Under the pieces are notes generated by a model. It was given only the letters and a program-made list of their open reading frames with translations. It made no database searches and was not told the origin of the DNA. 62,788 nt of DNA from Micromonospora sp. MH99 (GTDB taxonomy: Bacteria; Actinomycetota; Actinomycetes; Mycobacteriales; Micromonosporaceae): positions 1-62,788 of the forward strand of contig NZ_MUZA01000033.1 of assembly GCF_021442385.1 (NCBI RefSeq), given 5' to 3'. This document shows, in pieces, positions 1 to 9,100 of the stretch (its first letter is position 1; the number at the start of each line of letters is the position of its first letter). The translations under genes and the position numbers were made by a program.

Positions 1-153
1 GGTGGCCGGGAGCACGGGCGGCGACGCCACGGGCCGGGCGGCCACGGACGGCGCCGGCGGCGCGGCGGTGGCCGGCGGCGACACGGCCAGGGCGAGCAGC
101 GGCGTCAGCAGCAGGACACCGGTGCGACGGGCGGATCGTCTGCGGGTACGCAT
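1..153 (-). CDS. Secreted protein, N-terminal fragment (cut by window edge)
   Basis: Reading leftwards from an ATG at 153-151, an open frame runs off the window edge for 51 codons. It begins with a basic stretch (MRTRRRSARR), then a hydrophobic core rich in Leu and Ala, then an Ala-Pro-rich stretch. This is a typical Sec signal peptide, so the product is exported or lipid-free secreted. The mature domain lies outside the window and cannot be named. It is transcribed in the same direction as rho, but a hairpin terminator and a palindromic repeat lie between them, so it probably has its own promoter in 154-297. Confidence 0.6.
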   Translation of the reverse strand, partial: MRTRRRSARRTGVLLLTPLLALAVSPPATAAPPAPSVAARPVASPPVLPAT

Positions 154-297
154 GGACGACAGTCAACCCGGCAGTGAATAGAAGTTTCAAGACCTGTCGA
201 CTGAACCGAAGGAAAATTCCGCCATCCCCCGGCTCCTGGCTCCCGCCGAACCCCCTCTGGTGGCGTGCGAGCAGGGTCGGCCACCCCCTCTCACTCC

Positions 298-368
298 CCT
301 TTGCTCTGCTTCAACGGAGGCAACACAAAGCGCCCCGAAGTGTTGCCTCGGTTGAAGCAGAGCAAAGG
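298..368. repeat. Palindromic repeat, family A, copy 1
   Basis: Two perfect 18-bp arms (298-315 and 351-368, beginning CCTTTGCTCTGCTTCA) are followed inward by a second pair of 10-bp arms (317-326 and 340-349, GAGGCAACAC), leaving a 13-nt loop. The left flank is pyrimidine-rich. The same outer arm and GGCAACAC core recur at 56741-56823, so this is a dispersed repeat and not a single-locus terminator. No coding sequence spans it. Confidence 0.85.
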
Positions 369-370
369 AC

Positions 371-434
371 GATGAGCGGGCACGACCAAGGGGCACGGCC
401 GCGATGAGCGGGCACGACCAAGGGGCACGGCCGC
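371..434. repeat. 32-bp tandem duplication next to the rho terminator
   Basis: Two identical 32-bp units (371-402 and 403-434, each starting GATGAGCGGGCACGACC) lie head to tail. Each carries one arm of the rho terminator hairpin (GGGGCACGGCCGC), so a second, incomplete terminator half follows the first. A slippage duplication is the simplest origin. Confidence 0.85.
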
Positions 435-450
435 GATGGCCGTGCCCCTT
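420..450 (-). terminator. Hairpin terminator after rho
   Basis: Perfect 13-bp stem (AAGGGGCACGGCC at 420-432 and its complement at 438-450) with a 5-nt loop, about 24 nt beyond the rho stop codon. There is no long T run, as is common in actinobacteria. Confidence 0.75.
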
Positions 451-473
451 CGTCGTCGGTCAACCGGGAAGGG

Positions 474-2654
474 TTACTCCCCCGGCGTCGACTTCGCGAT
501 CTGCATCAGGAACTCGATGTTGGTGCGGGACTGCTTGAGCCGGTCCAGCAGGAGGTCCATCGCCGCCTGCGAGTCCAGCGAGTGCAGCACCTTGCGGAGC
601 TTGTGGATGATGGCCAGCTCCTCGGGCGCGAGCAGGACCTCTTCCTTACGGGTGCCGGACGGGTTGATGTCGATGGCCGGGAAGGTCCGCTTGTCGGCGA
701 TCTTCCGGTCCAGCTTCAACTCGGCGTTGCCGGTGCCCTTGAACTCCTCGAAGATGACCGTGTCCGCCATGGACCCGGTCTCCACCAGCGCCGTGGCGAT
801 GATGGTCAGCGACCCGCCGTTCTCGATGTTCCGGGCCGCGCCGAGGAAGCGCTTCGGCGGGTAGAGCGCGGTGGAGTCGATACCACCCGACATGATCCGG
901 CCGCTGGCCGGCGCCGCCAGGTTGTACGACCGACCGAGCCGGGTCACCGAGTCGAGCAGCACGACGACGTCGTGGCCCAGCTCGACCAGACGCTTGGCCC
1001 GCTCGATCGCCAGCTCCGCCACCGTCGTGTGGTCCTGCGGCGGACGGTCGAACGTGGCCGCGATGACCTCGCCCTTGATCGACCGCTGCATGTCGGTGAC
1101 CTCTTCGGGCCGCTCGTCGACCAGCACCACCATGAGGTGGCACTCCGGGTTGTTCCGGGTGATCGCGTTCGCGATCGCCTGGAGCACCATCGTCTTACCC
1201 GCCTTCGGCGGCGACTGGATGAGTGCCCGCTGGCCCTTGCCGATCGGCATGACCAGGTCGATGACCCGGGTGGTCAGGATGTGCGGCTCGGTCTCCAGCC
1301 GCAGGCGCTCCTGCGGGTAGAGCGGCGTGAGCTTGTAGAACTCGGGCCGCCGCCGCGCCTCGTCCGGCTCCATCCCGTTGATCGTGTCCAGCCGCATCAG
1401 CGGGTTGTACTTGTCCCGCCGCTGGTCACCGGTGTTGCCGCCGTCGCGGGCAGCGCGCACCGCGCCGGTGATCGCGTCACCGCGGCGCAGGCCGTACTTC
1501 TTGATCTGGGACATCGAGACGTACACGTCGTTCGGGCCGGCCAGGTAACCGGTCGTCCGCACGAAGGCGTAGTTGTCGAGCACGTCGATGATGCCGGCCA
1601 CGGGGACGAGCACGTCGTCCTCGCCGACCTGCGGCTCACGGCCACCGGTGTCACCACCGGTCTCCGCCCGCTCGCCACGGCCGCGCCGACGGTCCCGGAA
1701 GCGGCTGCGCCGGCCACGCCGACCGCCGCCCTCGCCGTCGTCGTCGTCGTTGTCCCGCTCGACACGCTGACCACGGTCGTTGCGGTCGGCGCGCTCCGAA
1801 CGGTCGTTGCGCTCGGCACGCTCGCCCCGGTCGTTGCGCTCGTTACGGTCGCCCCGCTCGGCGCGCTCGCCCCGGTCGTTGCGCTCGGCACGCTCACCAC
1901 GGTCGGCACGCTCGCCCCGATCGTTACGCTCGCCCCGCTCACCGCGATCGTTGCGCTCGCCGCGATCGTTGCGGTCGGTCCGCTCGGTCCGGTCGGTGCG
2001 CTCGGCCCGCTCGCCACGGTCGGCACGCTCGCCCCGATCGTTGCGCTCGGCCCGCTCACCACGGTCGGCACGCTCGGCGCGGTCGGCACGCTCCGCGCGG
2101 TCGTTGCGCTCGGCGCGGTCGCGGCGGTTCTCGCCACGGTCGGACCGCTCGCCGGCCTCCACCTCGTCGGTGCGGGCCTCAGCGGGACGGACCTCGGAGG
2201 AACGCGCCTCCGCGGCGCGCGGCTCGGAGGTGCCGGCCTCGGAGGCACGGGATTCGGCCGGGGCGGTCCGGCTGCGCCGGGTACGGCCACGGCCCTCGGT
2301 CGCGGTAGCCGGCTCGGCCGGCGTCTGGTCGGTGCTGCGGCTCTCGGCCGCCGGGCGATCCACGGTCTCCCGCACCTCCTCACGGGCCGGAGCGGCCGCA
2401 GCCGCGACCTCGGCTCGCGGTCGAGGGGTCCCGGCGGCGTTGCCGCCCTGCCGCTCGGAGATCGCGGCGATCAGCTCACCCTTGCGCATGCGAGCCGTGC
2501 CGGAGATGCCGAGCGACGCAGCCAGGCTCTGCAGCTCTGGCAGCAGCATCGCCGACAGACCGGTGCCGCTGCGCCGACGACGGGCGGGAGCGGCAGCGGT
2601 GGCATCGCCAGCGACGTTGGAAACATCCGACGTCACGTCGGTGGTGTCGCTCAA
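474..2654 (-). CDS. rho: Transcription termination factor Rho
   Basis: Hexameric RNA-dependent ATPase that ends transcription at Rho-dependent sites. Of its 726 residues, about 30-70 form the Rho N-terminal domain (LPELQSLAASLGISG). About 165-320 are a low-complexity Arg/Asp/Glu-rich insert of RGER, NDR and ADR repeats typical of actinobacterial Rho. Then come the cold-shock-like RNA-binding domain (DVYVSMSQIKKYGLRRGD) and the ATPase, with Walker A SPPKAGKT near residue 480 and Walker B DVVVLLDSVTRLGRSYN. The start is TTG at 2654, chosen because a GGGAAGG ribosome site lies 6-7 nt upstream and the Rho N-terminal domain starts shortly after. The gene follows thrB in the same direction, as in many actinobacteria. 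Confidence 0.97.
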   Translation of the reverse strand: MSDTTDVTSDVSNVAGDATAAAPARRRRSGTGLSAMLLPELQSLAASLGISGTARMRKGELIAAISERQGGNAAGTPRPRAEVAAAAAPAREEVRETVDRPAAESRSTDQTPAEPATATEGRGRTRRSRTAPAESRASEAGTSEPRAAEARSSEVRPAEARTDEVEAGERSDRGENRRDRAERNDRAERADRAERADRGERAERNDRGERADRGERAERTDRTERTDRNDRGERNDRGERGERNDRGERADRGERAERNDRGERAERGDRNERNDRGERAERNDRSERADRNDRGQRVERDNDDDDGEGGGRRGRRSRFRDRRRGRGERAETGGDTGGREPQVGEDDVLVPVAGIIDVLDNYAFVRTTGYLAGPNDVYVSMSQIKKYGLRRGDAITGAVRAARDGGNTGDQRRDKYNPLMRLDTINGMEPDEARRRPEFYKLTPLYPQERLRLETEPHILTTRVIDLVMPIGKGQRALIQSPPKAGKTMVLQAIANAITRNNPECHLMVVLVDERPEEVTDMQRSIKGEVIAATFDRPPQDHTTVAELAIERAKRLVELGHDVVVLLDSVTRLGRSYNLAAPASGRIMSGGIDSTALYPPKRFLGAARNIENGGSLTIIATALVETGSMADTVIFEEFKGTGNAELKLDRKIADKRTFPAIDINPSGTRKEEVLLAPEELAIIHKLRKVLHSLDSQAAMDLLLDRLKQSRTNIEFLMQIAKSTPGE

Positions 2655-2949
2655 TGGATTCCTTCCCTCGATAAGGCCGGGACTGCCCGGAGTCGGAGCT
2701 CAGGTGGCCGGGCGGCCTCGGTGCACCCGCCTCGCAAGGACGCGTCGCGGGAGTCTGTGACACAGCAGCCGGTGGTTTCCCGACCCACCAAAAGTCGGTG
2801 GGCAGGTCTCGCCGTCTGCGGCGACCTGTGGAAACTGCGGTGCGGCGTGGGCCTTGGCAGGGGTGACGGGCTGACCGCCGAGAGCTTCGGGGGTGCGCCG
2901 CCCCGCAGGAGATCGCGTGCTTCGCGGCTGTGCTAGGTCTAGAGCGTAA
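2655..2949 (-). promoter_or_regulatory. rho leader and promoter region, no gene
   Basis: About 295 nt separate thrB from rho. Read on the minus strand it holds two modest stem-loops (GGTCGCCG against CGGCGAGACC, and CCCACC against GGTGGG near 2780-2820) and an AT-richer patch (GATTACGCTCTAGACC) near 2935 that could hold a promoter. No convincing -10/-35 pair was identified. Leader control of rho is known in other bacteria; here it is only a possibility. Confidence 0.35.
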
Positions 2950-3891
2950 TCAACTCTTCCGACCTGCGGCAACAGGGTCCCGCTCGGCGTGTCCAAGTCT
3001 ACCCCGGGCAACCCGGGCGCCGCTGACGTCTATCGGTAACTGCCAGATCTGCCAGTCTGTTCCCACCTCGAGGCTCGGCGGCGGCGCGCTGAGCGCCAGC
3101 ACACTCGGCCCGGCCCCACTGACCACAGCCGCCACACCCGCCGCTCGCAACTCGCTGACCAGGGCCGATGTGCCCGGCATCCCGGGTGCCCGGTAGTCCT
3201 GGTGGAGGCGGTCGACGGTCGCCGGCAGCAACAACGCCGGGTCGCTGGTGAGCGCGTGCGCCAGCAGCGCCGCCCGCCCGGCGGTCAACGCGGCGTCGGC
3301 GTGGGGCACGGTGGCCGGCAGCGCGGCCCGCGCGGTAGCGGTCAGGCCGCGCTCGGCCGGCACGAAAACCGTCGGTCGTACGCCGGACGCGACCGGCAGG
3401 GACACCGCGCGGGCGCCGCCCGGCTCGGACCAGGCCACCGTGAAACCGCCGAGCAGACACGGGGCGACGTTGTCCGGATGGCCCTCGATCTCGGCGGCCA
3501 GCCGGAGCACGCCGGGCTCGTCCAGCCGGTGCTCGCCGTCGGTGACCAGGGCACGGGCCAGCAGCACCCCGGCGACGATGGCGGCCGACGACGAGCCCAG
3601 GCCGCGCGCCTGCGGGATCCGGTTGACGCACTCGACGCTGAGGCCCGCGGGCTGCCCGCCGAGAACGTCGAAGGTGGCCCGCATGGCCCGCACCACCAGG
3701 TGCCGATCGTCGGCCGGCAGCTCACCGGCGCCCTGGCCGCTGACAGTCACCTGGACGCCGGCGGACACGACCTCGGCGGCCAGGTCGTCGTAGAGCCCGA
3801 GGGCGAGCCCCAGCGCGTCGAAGCCCGGACCGAGGTTGGCGCTGGTCGCGGGGACGCGGACCCGGACCGGCCCGTCGGTGAAGTTCGGCAC
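2950..3891 (-). CDS. thrB: Homoserine kinase
   Basis: GHMP-family kinase that phosphorylates L-homoserine with ATP, the penultimate step to threonine. The 313 residues match the family's usual length. The N-terminus VRVPATSANLGPGFDALGLA is the substrate-binding motif, and ARGLGSSSAA near residue 90 is the GHMP phosphate-binding loop. The C-terminal GAGPSVLAL stretch is the third GHMP motif. Start GTG at 3891. Its pathway partners thrC and hom lie 5.7 kb upstream on the same strand, separated by three unrelated genes, whereas hom-thrC-thrB are contiguous in many actinobacteria. Confidence 0.95.
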   Translation of the reverse strand: MPNFTDGPVRVRVPATSANLGPGFDALGLALGLYDDLAAEVVSAGVQVTVSGQGAGELPADDRHLVVRAMRATFDVLGGQPAGLSVECVNRIPQARGLGSSSAAIVAGVLLARALVTDGEHRLDEPGVLRLAAEIEGHPDNVAPCLLGGFTVAWSEPGGARAVSLPVASGVRPTVFVPAERGLTATARAALPATVPHADAALTAGRAALLAHALTSDPALLLPATVDRLHQDYRAPGMPGTSALVSELRAAGVAAVVSGAGPSVLALSAPPPSLEVGTDWQIWQLPIDVSGARVARGRLGHAERDPVAAGRKS

Positions 3892-3956
3892 GCGCCCATG
3901 CTAGGGCCCGGCACCGACGATCCGGTCGGTCGCCCGCACCATGGGACCGCCGGGGT

Positions 3957-5201
3957 TCAGCCGGCCGGGTCGGGAACCGGTTCGGCGACCGGTTCGGTCA
4001 GCGACAGCCGGCGGGTGGCGATCCGCCAGCCGACCGCGTACACGAGGGTCACCAGTCCGCAGCCGGCCAGCACCACCCGTTCGTCCACCACGTCCACCAC
4101 CAGGGCCACCGCCAGTTGACTCACCGAGATGGCCAGCGTCGCGAGCATCATGTCGGTGGCGAAGACCCGCCCGCGCAGCCGGTCCGGCACCTCGCCCTGC
4201 AGGGCGAAGTTCGACATCACCCAGTTGCTGCCGCCCGCGAAGTGCGCCACGAAGACCAGCAGCAGCACCAGCGGGAACCAGCGCACCACCGACGTGCCCA
4301 GGTAGGACAGGCCGTACAGCGACATGGACAGCGCGAGCCCGGGCAGCAGCCAGGATCGGTTGGTCAACACCCGCCGCATCAGGATCGGCCCGACCAGCGC
4401 GCCCGCTCCCCGGACCGCGAAGAGCAGGCCCGCGCCCAGCGAACCGACCCCGTAGAGGCCAGCGAGCAGCGGAAACACGGTCAGCACACCGTTGCCCAGG
4501 CCGACCGCCGACTTGACCGTGACCAGCGCCAGCACCCGCGGCCGGTGCCCGATGTAGCCGAGCGCCTCGCGGACCGCCGACCAGGTCCGCTGCGCCGGCA
4601 CCTCCGGGTCCCGGGCCGCCTGCAACGGCCGGCGGATCCGGGTGGCGAGGCCCGCGGCCACCGCCAGGCCGACCGCCGCCACCCAGAAGCAGACGTACGG
4701 GCCGGCAGCCGAGCTGAGCACACCACCCAGTGAGGCGCCCACCACAGTCATGGTGCCCCAGGCCGAGCCGGCCACGGCGTTACCGGCGGCCAACTCGTGC
4801 GGCTCCAGGACGTTGGGGAGCGCGGCCTGGGCGGCCGGCGAGTAGAACGCCTTGGCGACCGCGACGGCACCGATCGCCACCAGCGCCAGCCAGGCCGTAC
4901 CGCGGTCGCGGACGCCGAGGAGCAGCAGCACGCCGGCCAGCGCGGCCACGTTCGCGGCGATCATGATCTTCCGCCGGTCGAAGCGGTCGGCGATCGTGCC
5001 GGTGTACGGCAGCAGCAGCGCCACGATGCCGGTGTCCACCGCCAGCACCAGGGCGCCCCAGACCCCACTGCCGGTCAGCTGCGGCAGCAGCACCAGCAGC
5101 GGCACCATGACGAACCAGTCAGCGCCGAAGACCACCAGCTCGGCGAGGAAGAGATTGCGAAAGCTCCGATTGCCGGTAAGGACCGAGAGGGTGGACGCCA
5201 C
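3957..5201 (-). CDS. MFS transporter, putative exporter
   Basis: A 414-residue major facilitator protein with about 12 hydrophobic segments. The cytoplasmic loop between helices 2 and 3 carries the MFS signature GTIADRFDRRKIMI near residues 68-80. The overall pattern resembles the EntS/MFS_3 drug or siderophore exporters, but the substrate is not readable. Start GTG at 5201. Only 11 nt separate it from the deacetylase upstream, so the two are probably one transcript. It is one of three genes interrupting the threonine gene order. Confidence 0.85.
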   Translation of the reverse strand: MASTLSVLTGNRSFRNLFLAELVVFGADWFVMVPLLVLLPQLTGSGVWGALVLAVDTGIVALLLPYTGTIADRFDRRKIMIAANVAALAGVLLLLGVRDRGTAWLALVAIGAVAVAKAFYSPAAQAALPNVLEPHELAAGNAVAGSAWGTMTVVGASLGGVLSSAAGPYVCFWVAAVGLAVAAGLATRIRRPLQAARDPEVPAQRTWSAVREALGYIGHRPRVLALVTVKSAVGLGNGVLTVFPLLAGLYGVGSLGAGLLFAVRGAGALVGPILMRRVLTNRSWLLPGLALSMSLYGLSYLGTSVVRWFPLVLLLVFVAHFAGGSNWVMSNFALQGEVPDRLRGRVFATDMMLATLAISVSQLAVALVVDVVDERVVLAGCGLVTLVYAVGWRIATRRLSLTEPVAEPVPDPAG

Positions 5202-5212
5202 GGAGCGGGACC

Positions 5213-6028
5213 CTACCCGGTCGGTGTGGGGGCCACACCGGGTCCCAGCAGCGCCGAGACGGTGACGAAGGTGTAGCCGCGCGCCCGCAGCCCGGCGATC
5301 ATGTCGGGGAGGCCGTGCAGCGCGACCAGACGTCTCCGGTCACCGACGTCGTGCCCGAGAACGATCGTCCCCGGCCGCACGTTGGCCACGATCCGCCGCG
5401 CGTGGCCGGCCGGGTCGTCGGGAAACTCCCGCTCCACCATCTGCAACGACCAGAGCACCAGCCGGTAGTTCAGCCGCGATGCCGCGTGCAGCACCGCACC
5501 ACCCAGGTGGCCGTACGGCGGGCGGACCAGCCGCGGTGGCCGGCCGGTCACCTCGGCGATCGTGTCGTGGCTGCGGCGCAGGTCGTCGTACGCCGCGGCG
5601 GCGTCCAGCCGGGCGAGGTCCCGGTGCGCCCAGCTGTGGTTGCCCACCTCGTGCTCGCCGAGCCTGTCGCGTACGAGGTCGGCGTGCTTCCGGGCCTGAG
5701 CGCCGACCAGGAAGAACGTCGCGGGCACCCGGTGCTGGGCGAGGGTGTCCAACACCATGGGCGTCCACTGTGGCGCCGGCCCGTCGTCGAAGGTGAGCGC
5801 GACCAGCCGCTGCGTGGTCGGCCCCGACCAGATGACCGGCACCACGCCCGAGCCGACGTCCTGCGGCCCGTTGCCGACGGTGGCACTGGCCGGGCCGCCG
5901 GCGAGCGGCAACCGCCGATGGGTGAGCCAGACGTCGGTGACGCCCGCCCCGGCGGCCGCACCGGTCACCACGAGCGCCCCTCGGCGCAGCAGATCGCGCC
6001 GGGACCACCCGTGCGCGCTCTCGGTCAT
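5213..6028 (-). CDS. Polysaccharide deacetylase (NodB domain), Tat-exported
   Basis: Zn-dependent carbohydrate esterase 4 protein acting outside the membrane, probably on peptidoglycan or another acetylated glycan. The N-terminus SRRDLLRRGALVVTGAAAGA is a twin-arginine signal. NodB motifs appear in order: TFDDGP (catalytic Asp and a metal Asp), HSWAHRDL (metal His pair), RPPYG, and the late LGHD motif. The 271 residues fit a minimal single-domain enzyme. Start ATG at 6028. It is followed after 11 nt by the MFS gene. Confidence 0.9.
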   Translation of the reverse strand: MTESAHGWSRRDLLRRGALVVTGAAAGAGVTDVWLTHRRLPLAGGPASATVGNGPQDVGSGVVPVIWSGPTTQRLVALTFDDGPAPQWTPMVLDTLAQHRVPATFFLVGAQARKHADLVRDRLGEHEVGNHSWAHRDLARLDAAAAYDDLRRSHDTIAEVTGRPPRLVRPPYGHLGGAVLHAASRLNYRLVLWSLQMVEREFPDDPAGHARRIVANVRPGTIVLGHDVGDRRRLVALHGLPDMIAGLRARGYTFVTVSALLGPGVAPTPTG

Positions 6029-6137
6029 CCACCCGCCCCGCTCACCGTCACCTCGCCATGCCTACCTGGAGTATGCAAGATGTGACGCAAAGTGCAGCAT
6101 CGGTCGACCGATCGGAGTGTCCGCGGCCGCACGGCCG

Positions 6138-6171
6138 AACGCCCCCGGCAGGCGAACCTGCCGGGGGCGTT
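6138..6171 (-). terminator. Hairpin terminator of the RND gene
   Basis: Perfect 15-bp stem (6138-6152 and 6157-6171) closing a CGAA tetraloop, 16 nt after the RND stop codon. It should also separate that gene from the deacetylase promoter. Confidence 0.85.
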
Positions 6172-6187
6172 ACGGGTCGTCGTCCGA

Positions 6188-9100
6188 CTACTCGGTCGGC
6201 TCGGTCGGCTCCGACGGGGGCAGCGGCGAGGTGCGGCTCCGGGGCAGCCGCAGCACCTCGAACTGGTCCGTGCCGTCCACCAACGCGCCCGACGGGGCGG
6301 GGCGTGTCGCCGCCGGCTGCGTGCCGTCGGCCGCCGTCGACACCGGTGCGGCCGTCGGCACGGCCACCTGGTTCGGGCCGTCCGCCTCGACGCCCTCCGG
6401 CCCGGTCGGCTCGGTCACCGCCGGCTCACCGGATCGCCGCCGACGGCGACGCTCCCGCAGCGACTCCTTGGTGCGCTCGACCATCGTGTAGAGCGTCGGC
6501 ACCAGGATCAGCGTCAACAGCGTCGAGCTGAGCAGACCACCGATCACCACGACCGCCAGGGGCTGCGAGATGAAGCCGCCCTCGCCGGTCAGCCCGAGGG
6601 CCATCGGCAGCAGCGCGAAGATCGTCGCGACCGCGGTCATCAGGATTGGGCGCAGCCGACGCCGGCCACCCTCGACCACCGCCTCCCGGACCCCCATGCC
6701 CTGCGCCCGGTACTGGTTGATCAGATCGAGCAGCACGATCGCGTTGGTCACCACGATGCCGACGAGCATCAGCACACCGATCAGCGCCGGCACTCCCAGC
6801 GGCGTCCCGGTGGCCAGCAGCAGCCCGATCGCGCCTGTCGACGCGAAGGGGATGGAGATCAGCAGGATCAACGCCTGGGTGAGGCTCCGGAACGTGGCCA
6901 CCATGATCAGGAACACGATCGCGATGGCGGCCAGTACCGCCAGGCCCAGGTCGCCGAAGGCATCCGCCTGATCGGCGCTGACCCCACCGATGGTGAAGCT
7001 CGCCCCCGGCACGTCGATGCCGTCGAGCCGCTTCTGCAACTCCTTGGTGGTCGCGCCCAGGTTCGAACCGGTCGCGGCGCCGGTCACCGAGACGCTGCGC
7101 TCACCGTCGATCCGCGTGACCTGCTGCGGTCCCTCGGCCTGGGTGACGTCCGCGATGTCGTCCAGCTTCACCGGCCCGACCGGAAGTGCCCGCAGCTGCT
7201 CCAGTGACACCGGAGCGGCCGCGCTCAGCCGCAGCACCACGTTCTGCTGGCGGCCGTCGAGCGCCACCTGCCCCAGCGGAGCGCCACGGAACGCCTGCGA
7301 CACGAGCTGACCAACGGCGGCCTCGGTGAGGCCCACCCGACCGGCGGCGACCCGGTCGACTGTCACGTCGACCCTCGGCACCCGCGCGGCGAGGCTCGTG
7401 GTGACGTCCTCGACGTCCGGGACACCGGCCATCGCCGTCCGGGCCTCCTCGGCGGCGCGGGTCAGCACCTCCGGGTCACTGGCCTGGACGATCACCTCCA
7501 GCTGGCTGGTCGAGGCCTCCTGACCACCGCCGAAGCTGACCTCGCCCAGGCTGGTGCCGATCTTGTCGAACTCCCGGCGCAGCTCCTCACGGACCTGCTT
7601 GGCGTCGGTGTCGCCGTCGAGCGCCAACGACCAGCTCGCGACGTTGTTGCCTCCGCCGCCCGCCCACGGGTTGTCGCCGCCACCGGCGGTCACCTGGTAG
7701 GTCTCCACCCCGTCGACCCGCCCGAGGACCGCCTCGACCTGCTTCGCCGCCGCGTCGGTGGCCGCCAGGCCGCTGCCCGCCGGCAGCTCCTGCCGGAAGC
7801 TGAGCGTGTCCTGACCGGAGTCGTCCAGGAAGTTCGTCTCCAGCTTCTGCGCCAACCCGAAGGTGCCGAAGAGCACCAGCAGGCCGAGCCCGACGGTGAT
7901 CCAGCGGGTCGACCGCTTGCGGGTGGCGAACCCGATCACCGGCAGGTACGCCCGCTGCAACGGATTGCGCAGCTCCTTCTCCTCGGCGTCGCGACGCACC
8001 GCCTCGTCGTCGACAGTGCCGCCGCGCGGCTTGAGGAACCAGTACGCCAGCACCGGGATCACCGTCAGCGAGACGAGCAGCGAGGCGAGCAGCGCCACCG
8101 TCACCGTGATCGCGAACGGCGCGAAGAGCTGCCCGACGAACCCGCCGACAAGCGCGATCGGTGCGAACACCGCCACCGTCGTGAGGGTGGACGCGGTCAC
8201 CGCGCCGGCCACCTCACGGACGCCGGTGATGATCGCCTGGCGCTTCTCCTCGCCGTACTCCAGGTGTCGTTTGATGTTCTCCAACACCACGATCGAGTCG
8301 TCCACCACCCGGCCCACCGCGATGGTCAACGCGCCGAGGGTGAGCAGGTTGAGCGAGTAGTCGCCGATCCACAGGGCGAGCAGCGCCACCAGCACGGAGA
8401 GCGGGATGGAGACCGCGGTGACCACTGTCGAGCGCACCGACAGCAGGAAGACCAGGATGACGATGACCGCCATCAGCAGACCCAGCAGGCCCTCGGTGGT
8501 CAACGACTTGATCGACTTCTCCACGAACGGCGCCTGGTCGAAGACCACCGTCAGCTCCGCGCCGGAGGCGTCCTTCAGGTCGGCCAGCCGGTCCTGGATC
8601 TCGTGGGAGATCTCCACCGCGTTGCCGTCCGGGGACGCGGTGACGGCGATGCCGAGGCTGTCCTTGCCGTTGGTCCGGGTGATCGCGGTGGCCGGGGCGA
8701 GCTGCTGCTCGACAGTCGCCACGTCACCGAGACGAACCGGTGCCGCGCCGGGCGCGATGATGATGCCGCGCAGGTCGTCCAGGGTCACGACCGGCGTCCC
8801 GACCTGCACCGGCAGCGCCAGGCCGCCGTCGGTCACCGCCCCTGCCGGCACCGACACGCCGTTGGTCTTCAACGCCGCGCCGATGGCGGTCGGCTGGACC
8901 TTCGCCGCGGCCAGCTTCGCCGGATTTGGGGTGACCACCACGACGTCGTCGCGGGTTCCGGTCACCTCGACAGTGCGGACTCCGTCGATGCCCTCCAGCT
9001 CCGGCACCACAGTCGCGCGCAGCTTCTCGGCGAGCGCCCGCTCGTCGGCGCCGCCGGCCGCGGCCAGCACCACCGCCGGCAGGTCGTCCGTGCTGCCCGC

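Noticed and set aside
1700..2160. Repeats in rho DNA as a CRISPR or minisatellite locus
   Set aside because: They are inside the coding frame of Rho, irregular, and give an RGER-type insert typical of the family.
582..2936. Very long open frame on the plus strand opposite rho
   Set aside because: It is antisense to a certain rho gene, has Val/Leu/Gly low-complexity composition from the repeated DNA, and no recognisable domain; high GC makes such shadows common.
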